In this document: positions 61,071 to 64,000 of the stretch, one piece after another | Layout: every line of letters starts with the position of its first letter | How positions within the stretch are numbered: the first letter of the stretch is position 1 | Assembly: GCF_014217835.1 (NCBI RefSeq) | Contig: NZ_CP055263.1 | Coordinates: 2,979,501 to 3,043,500 of the forward strand | Source of the DNA: Metabacillus sp. KUDC1714 | GTDB lineage: Bacteria; Bacillota; Bacilli; Bacillales; Bacillaceae | Length of the DNA: 64,000 nt | Reading direction: 5' to 3' | Position numbers and translations under genes: made by a program | Notes under the pieces: generated by a model | The model's input: the letters and a program-made list of their open reading frames with translations, nothing else | Database searches by the model: none | Told to the model about the DNA's origin: nothing

Positions 61071-61448
61071 ATGGTAATATTCTATTTATTTGTGCTAATA
61101 AGTATCAACCATTTCTTATTTATAAGGTATTATCCCATTTATGGATTACATGTTATTGATAAGAAAGAGATTGAGATAAATAATCATTTTGCTATTGATA
61201 TAAGGGATTATAACGAAGCCTATAAGGATCCGGTATATCCAGGAATCAATATTCCAATTGCATACCTTAAAAGATACTACAGTGAAATTCCCAATAATGA
61301 CCTAGTAGTCGTTGCCTCAAATTGTATGGAAAGAAATGTTGGGGTTCGAATCCTTCGTAAAAAGGGCTTTAAGGTTATTGGATATACAATTCCTTCCCAA
61401 AAGAAAATAGTAAATGAAAAACAAATAAGTACAGAAAGTTATTGTTAA
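61071..61448 (+). CDS. Membrane-anchored rhodanese-like protein
   Basis: 125 residues. One N-terminal membrane helix (FYLFVLISINHFLFI) is followed by a rhodanese-like domain: IDIRDYNEAYKDPVYPGINI, LVVVASNCMERNVGVRILRK and GFKVIGYT. A Cys stands at the active-site position (SNCMERN), but the loop is not the usual CxxGxR, so catalytic ability is uncertain. GGAGG precedes the start by 9 bases. It is co-transcribed with the cstR-like gene 14 bases downstream. Confidence 0.78.
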   Translation: MVIFYLFVLISINHFLFIRYYPIYGLHVIDKKEIEINNHFAIDIRDYNEAYKDPVYPGINIPIAYLKRYYSEIPNNDLVVVASNCMERNVGVRILRKKGFKVIGYTIPSQKKIVNEKQISTESYC

Positions 61449-61462
61449 AGGAGGAATTGAAG

Positions 61463-61726
61463 ATGGAGTATAATGATCAAATGAAAAATAGAGTAAAGCG
61501 TATTGAGGGACAACTTAGAGGTATTTTAAGAATGATGGAAGAAGGAAAAGATTGTAAGGAAGTCATCACACAGTTGTCTGCAGCAAGAACTGGAATTGAT
61601 CGAACAATCGGTGTTGTTGTCAGTTCCAATTTAGTAGAATGTGTTCGTAATGCTGAGGAAACTGGAGAACACAGTACAGAAGAATTAGTGAAAGAAGCAG
61701 TGAATTTACTTGTTAAGAGTAGATAA
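61463..61726 (+). CDS. cstR: CstR-like persulfide-sensing repressor (CsoR/RcnR family)
   Basis: 87 residues from the ATG at 61463, 8 bases after AAGGAGG; the upstream in-frame TTG is not needed. The all-helical CsoR fold is shown by MKNRVKRIEGQLRGILRMME, DCKEVITQLSAARTGIDRTI and SSNLVECVRNAEE. The two cysteines are kept, but the copper-binding His of CsoR is replaced (SNLVEC). This fits the CstR branch, which forms di- to tetrasulfide bridges when persulfides rise. It sits at the head of the sulfur genes that carry its likely operators. Confidence 0.9.
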   Translation: MEYNDQMKNRVKRIEGQLRGILRMMEEGKDCKEVITQLSAARTGIDRTIGVVVSSNLVECVRNAEETGEHSTEELVKEAVNLLVKSR

Positions 61727-61734
61727 TCAAAGGG

Positions 61735-61778
61735 TTGACACCCTCTTTCATTTATACTAATATATACCCGTAGGGGTA
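61735..61778 (+). promoter_or_regulatory. tusA promoter with CstR-type operator
   Basis: TTGACA (61735-61740), a 17-base spacer and TAATAT (61758-61763). ATACCCGTAGGGGTA (61764-61778) lies at the expected start site. Confidence 0.8.
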
Positions 61779-61807
61779 GAGGTAATTAAGATTAGGAGGA
61801 TTAATCA

Positions 61808-62035
61808 ATGAATATTGATAAAGTTTTAGATGCAAAAGGTTTAGCATGTCCAATGCCAATTGTTAAAACAAAAAAAGCAATGAATGAGTTAGAATCGGGT
61901 CAAGTATTAGAAATTCATGTTACTGATAAGGGTGCAAAAAATGATTTAACTGCTTGGGCTAGATCAGGTGGTCATGAATTTTTAAAACATGAGGAAGAAG
62001 ATCAAATACTAAAATTCTGGATTAAAAAAGGGTAA
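61808..62035 (+). CDS. tusA: TusA-family sulfurtransferase
   Basis: 75 residues with the TusA signature VLDAKGLACPMPIVKTKKAM, whose Cys carries the persulfide, then a compact beta-alpha fold ending in RSGGHEFLKHEEEDQILKFW. AGGAGG precedes the ATG. It accepts sulfane sulfur from rhodanese or DsrE-type partners. It is closely similar to the N-terminal half of the fusion protein at 63341, which suggests duplication. Confidence 0.93.
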   Translation: MNIDKVLDAKGLACPMPIVKTKKAMNELESGQVLEIHVTDKGAKNDLTAWARSGGHEFLKHEEEDQILKFWIKKG

Positions 62036-62052
62036 AAAATTTAATGAATTAT

Positions 62053-62067
62053 ATACCTGTAGGGGTA
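62053..62067. promoter_or_regulatory. CstR-type operator before the DsrE-like gene
   Basis: ATACCTGTAGGGGTA differs at one base from the tusA operator. It lies 18 bases before the GTG start of the DsrE-like gene, which shows that the open frame starting at 62044 is not the true gene start. Confidence 0.72.
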
Positions 62068-62085
62068 AATAGAGGAGGAACTACT

Positions 62086-62565
62086 GTGACAGACAAGAAG
62101 AAGACAACGATTGTATTATTCAGTGGTGAATATGATAAGGCAATGGCTGCTTATATAATTGCGAACGGTGCAGCTGCCTATGATCATGAAGTAACGATCT
62201 TTCACACATTTTGGGGATTAAATGCTCTGCGTAAAGATGAAAATATTCAAGTGAAGAAAGGTTTTATGGAAAAGATGTTCGGCAAAATGATGCCTAGAGG
62301 GGCAGAAAAAATGGGATTGTCAAAAATGAACTTTGCTGGTTTCGGTCCAAAAATGATCAAAGATGTTATGAAGAAGCACAATGCCTTGCCTCTTTCGAAT
62401 TTAATTGAAATGGCACAAGAACAAGATGTGAAATTAGTAGCATGTACGATGACAATGGATTTACTCGGTCTTCAAGAAGAAGAACTTTTAAATAATATTG
62501 AGTATGCAGGTGTTGCTGCATACCTTGCAGATGCAGAAGATGGAAACGTGAATTTATTCATCTAA
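62086..62565 (+). CDS. DsrE/DsrF-like sulfur carrier (DsrE2 type)
   Basis: 159 residues from the GTG at 62086, behind GAGGAGG; the ATG at 62044 would place the operator inside the gene. Family pattern: TTIVLFSGEYDKAMAAYIIA, VTIFHTFWGLNALRK, LSNLIEMAQEQDVKLVACTM and YAGVAAYLADAEDGNVNLFI. The Cys in VACTMTMDLLG is the likely sulfur-carrying residue. It probably hands sulfane sulfur to or from TusA. Confidence 0.9.
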   Translation: MTDKKKTTIVLFSGEYDKAMAAYIIANGAAAYDHEVTIFHTFWGLNALRKDENIQVKKGFMEKMFGKMMPRGAEKMGLSKMNFAGFGPKMIKDVMKKHNALPLSNLIEMAQEQDVKLVACTMTMDLLGLQEEELLNNIEYAGVAAYLADAEDGNVNLFI

Positions 62566-62582
62566 GTAAGTTAAATAGGGGG

Positions 62583-62598
62583 ATACTCCCCTAAGTAT
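62583..62598. promoter_or_regulatory. Possible degenerate CstR-type site
   Basis: ATACTCCCCTAAGTAT is an inverted repeat just before the next gene's ribosome site. It also overlaps an imperfect GGGG/CCCC stem (62577-62591). It departs from the ATACC...GGTA pattern, so it may be a weak operator or an RNA element. Confidence 0.35.
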
Positions 62599-62613
62599 TT
62601 AAGGAGGATATAT

Positions 62614-62976
62614 ATGGAATACATTAACTATTTAGTTATTGCCCTTTTCATTTTTCTCATTCTGAACCGAATCATTCCAGTTAAAGGTATAAGACATATC
62701 TCAACAGTTGAATTGAAAAATGAACTAAAAGATAAGAATAAGCAATTTATAGATGTCAGAACGCCTAGTGAATTTAAAGGGAATCGTATTAAAGAATTTA
62801 AAAATATTCCACTTCATGAACTCGGCCAGAAAGCTGAGAAGGCATTATCAAAAGACAAAGAAGTCGTTGTGATTTGTCAAAGTGGCATGAGAAGTCAAAA
62901 GGCTAGTAAAATACTGAAAAAATTAGGTTATACAAATGTGACAAATGTAAAGGGCGGTATGGGCGCTTGGAGATAA
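62614..62976 (+). CDS. Membrane-anchored rhodanese
   Basis: 120 residues. An N-terminal helix (YLVIALFIFLILNRI) precedes a complete rhodanese domain: QFIDVRTPSEFKGNRIKEFK, VVVICQSGMRSQKASKILKK (active-site CQSGMR loop) and NVTNVKGGMGAWR. AAGGAGG precedes the ATG. It would transfer sulfane sulfur to thiol acceptors at the inner face of the membrane. Confidence 0.92.
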   Translation: MEYINYLVIALFIFLILNRIIPVKGIRHISTVELKNELKDKNKQFIDVRTPSEFKGNRIKEFKNIPLHELGQKAEKALSKDKEVVVICQSGMRSQKASKILKKLGYTNVTNVKGGMGAWR

Positions 62977-62992
62977 AAGGAGGCTATTAAAA

Positions 62993-63289
62993 ATGAAACA
63001 ATTTACGGCAAAAGAAGTAGAAAACATGTTAATTCAAGGTCAAAGTGTAAACATCATTGACGTGAGAGAAGTGGAAGAGGTAGAAGCTGGGAAGATTCCT
63101 GGTGCCTTTCACATTCCATTAGGATTATTAGAATTTCGAATGAATGAACTAAATAAATCAAAAGAATATATCATGGTTTGTCGTTCTGGTGCAAGAAGTG
63201 GTCGTGCTTACCAATTTCTTGAAAGCCATGGGTACAATGTAATTAATATGACTGGTGGAATGCTTGACTGGGAAGGCGAAACAAACTAA
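62993..63289 (+). CDS. Single-domain rhodanese
   Basis: 98 residues, soluble: NIIDVREVEEVEAGKIPGAF, HIPLGLLEFRMNEL and the active-site loop CRSGARSGRAY, ending GGMLDWEGE. It lies 16 bases after the previous rhodanese gene, with AAGGAGG. Probably the cytosolic partner in the same relay. Confidence 0.93.
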   Translation: MKQFTAKEVENMLIQGQSVNIIDVREVEEVEAGKIPGAFHIPLGLLEFRMNELNKSKEYIMVCRSGARSGRAYQFLESHGYNVINMTGGMLDWEGETN

Positions 63290-63307
63290 TTTTTTTTAAA
63301 AATAATT

Positions 63308-63322
63308 ATACCCCAATGGGTA
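63308..63322. promoter_or_regulatory. CstR-type operator before the TusA-rhodanese gene
   Basis: ATACCCCAATGGGTA lies 18 bases before the start codon at 63341, with AGGAGG between. It is the fourth well-formed member of this operator set in the locus. Confidence 0.75.
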
Positions 63323-63340
63323 ATTAGGAGGATCTTTATA

Positions 63341-63907
63341 ATGAACTCATTAAAAACAGATTTATTAGTGGATGCGAAAGGATTAGCGTGCCCAATGCCA
63401 ATTGTCAGAACAAAGAAAGCGATGAATGAAATCGAAGCAGGGCAGGTTTTAGAGGTTCAAGCAACAGATAAAGGTTCAAAGGCTGATATTCAAGCTTGGG
63501 CAAAAAGCTCTGGTCATCAATATTTAGGTACACTTGAAGAAGACGATGTTCTTAAGCATTACCTACGTAAATCTTCAAATGAAGAAACTGTTGAAAGAAA
63601 ACATCCATATGTAACAAGTAACGAAGAACTTGAGAAAAAATTAGAAGCTAGAGCAAACATTGTTGTGTTAGATGTAAGGGAATCTGCCGAATATGCATTT
63701 AACCATATTCCAAACGCGATTTCGATTCCGTTAGGCGAATTGGATGAGCGTGTAAGTGAATTGGATAAAGATGATGAAATTTATGTAGTGTGTCGAACTG
63801 GAAGTCGTAGTGATCTCGCGTCTCAAAAATTAGCTGAAAAGGGTTTTACGAAAGTAAATAATGTTGTACCGGGTATGATTGCTTGGTCAGGAATAACGTC
63901 CACATAA
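63341..63907 (+). CDS. TusA-rhodanese fusion protein (CstA-like)
   Basis: 188 residues. Residues 1-75 are a TusA domain (VDAKGLACPMPIVRTKKAMN). After a linker of about 20 residues, residues 95-188 are a rhodanese domain (VVLDVRESAEYAFNHIPNAI, active-site loop CRTGSRS). The domain pairing recalls Staphylococcus CstA but lacks its other rhodanese domain, which here may be supplied by the separate rhodaneses. It would pass sulfane sulfur between its own two cysteines. Confidence 0.93.
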   Translation: MNSLKTDLLVDAKGLACPMPIVRTKKAMNEIEAGQVLEVQATDKGSKADIQAWAKSSGHQYLGTLEEDDVLKHYLRKSSNEETVERKHPYVTSNEELEKKLEARANIVVLDVRESAEYAFNHIPNAISIPLGELDERVSELDKDDEIYVVCRTGSRSDLASQKLAEKGFTKVNNVVPGMIAWSGITST

Positions 63908-64000
63908 ATAAGTAAGGAAGAAATCTATATTATTGAAGGAATAGAAGTTGGCGGAGCTGTAACATTTTTAGAATTTGCAAGTGATGTGGAAGTACCACTT
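63908..64000 (+). other. Open frame running off the window end
   Basis: After the fusion gene's stop, the same frame stays open to the window edge and reads EEIYIIEGIEVGGAVTFLEF and onward. AAGGAAG is present near 63912, but no ATG, GTG or TTG is in frame before the edge; an ATT near 63930 is the closest candidate. It may be the start of another gene or a relic. I do not recognise the family. Confidence 0.25.

Noticed and set aside
60896..61159. 87-codon frame spanning the rhodanese-cstR promoter
   Set aside because: It runs through the promoter and operator and has no family match or ribosome site.
62044..62085. N-terminal extension of the DsrE-like protein from ATG 62044
   Set aside because: It would translate through the CstR-type operator, and the GTG at 62086 has a far better ribosome site.
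1..64000. CRISPR arrays, intact insertion sequences, rRNA genes, riboswitches
   Set aside because: No regularly spaced repeats, transposase genes, rRNA segments or riboswitch cores that I could recognise on either strand.

Overview
The window looks like the chromosome of a spore-forming, low-GC Bacillaceae bacterium. Ribosome binding sites are strong AGGAGG types, TTG and GTG starts are frequent, and promoters are sigma-A-like. A CotF-type spore-coat cluster matches the Bacillus subtilis yraG-yraF-adhB-yraE-yraD set gene for gene in order and closely in length. No rRNA gene, intact tRNA gene, CRISPR array or intact insertion sequence was seen.

Region by region. (1) 1-8.05 kb is a decayed defence and accessory region. 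It holds the 3' part of hsdR, a frameshifted BrxL-like relic, an intact three-gene cassette led by a ParA-type ATPase, and then fragments (HD-GYP, chemotaxis receptor) around a tRNA-3'-end-like repeat. (2) 8.1-10.4 kb is the minus-strand spore-coat/AdhB cluster. (3) 10.6-15.3 kb encodes a YesN/YesM-type two-component system and a lone sugar-binding lipoprotein. (4) 15.5-32.6 kb is a large sugar-catabolic locus: a LacI regulator, one ribose-type ABC importer with three paralogous binding proteins, two Gfo/Idh/MocA dehydrogenases, two zinc alcohol dehydrogenases, five TIM-barrel isomerase/epimerase-family proteins and a small ABM-type monooxygenase. There is no sugar kinase. This suggests oxidation and rearrangement of an unphosphorylated sugar or sugar derivative, possibly a 3-keto route of the levoglucosan-dehydrogenase type.

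(5) 33-57.1 kb is an organic-acid locus. It holds etfBA and a membrane Fe-S ETF:quinone oxidoreductase, a TRAP transporter (dctPQM), an iron alcohol dehydrogenase, an aldehyde dehydrogenase, a tripartite tricarboxylate transporter (tctCBA), a 3-hydroxyisobutyrate-type dehydrogenase, an acyl-CoA dehydrogenase homologue, a family I CoA-transferase, a fumarate-reductase-like flavoprotein, an enoyl-CoA hydratase, an RraA-like aldolase and a D-2-hydroxyacid dehydrogenase. Two related GntR/FCD regulators lie in it. Six copies of a TTATCGATAA palindrome sit at the promoters, three of them just downstream of TTGACA-17 bp-type promoters, so the locus is probably one regulon. Substrate CoA ester formation, dehydrogenation with electrons passing to quinone through ETF, hydration and aldol cleavage can be proposed, but the substrate is unknown. 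The acyl-CoA dehydrogenase lacks the usual catalytic Glu and the flavoprotein lacks the fumarate-reductase active-site residues.

(6) 57.2-60.2 kb holds a truncated copy of the sugar-locus dehydrogenase, an Rrf2 regulator divergent from a stop-interrupted NmrA-type reductase, a second copy of the tRNA-like repeat and an integrase fragment. (7) 60.4-64 kb is a sulfane-sulfur (persulfide) locus with a CstR-like repressor, TusA, DsrE-like and several rhodanese proteins, with ATACC...GGTA operators at each transcription unit.

The most interesting items are the TTATCGATAA regulon and its CoA-dependent pathway, the kinase-less sugar locus with three binding proteins, the ParA-led cassette beside restriction/BREX relics, and a set of genes whose apparent start codons are CTG, ATT and ATA.
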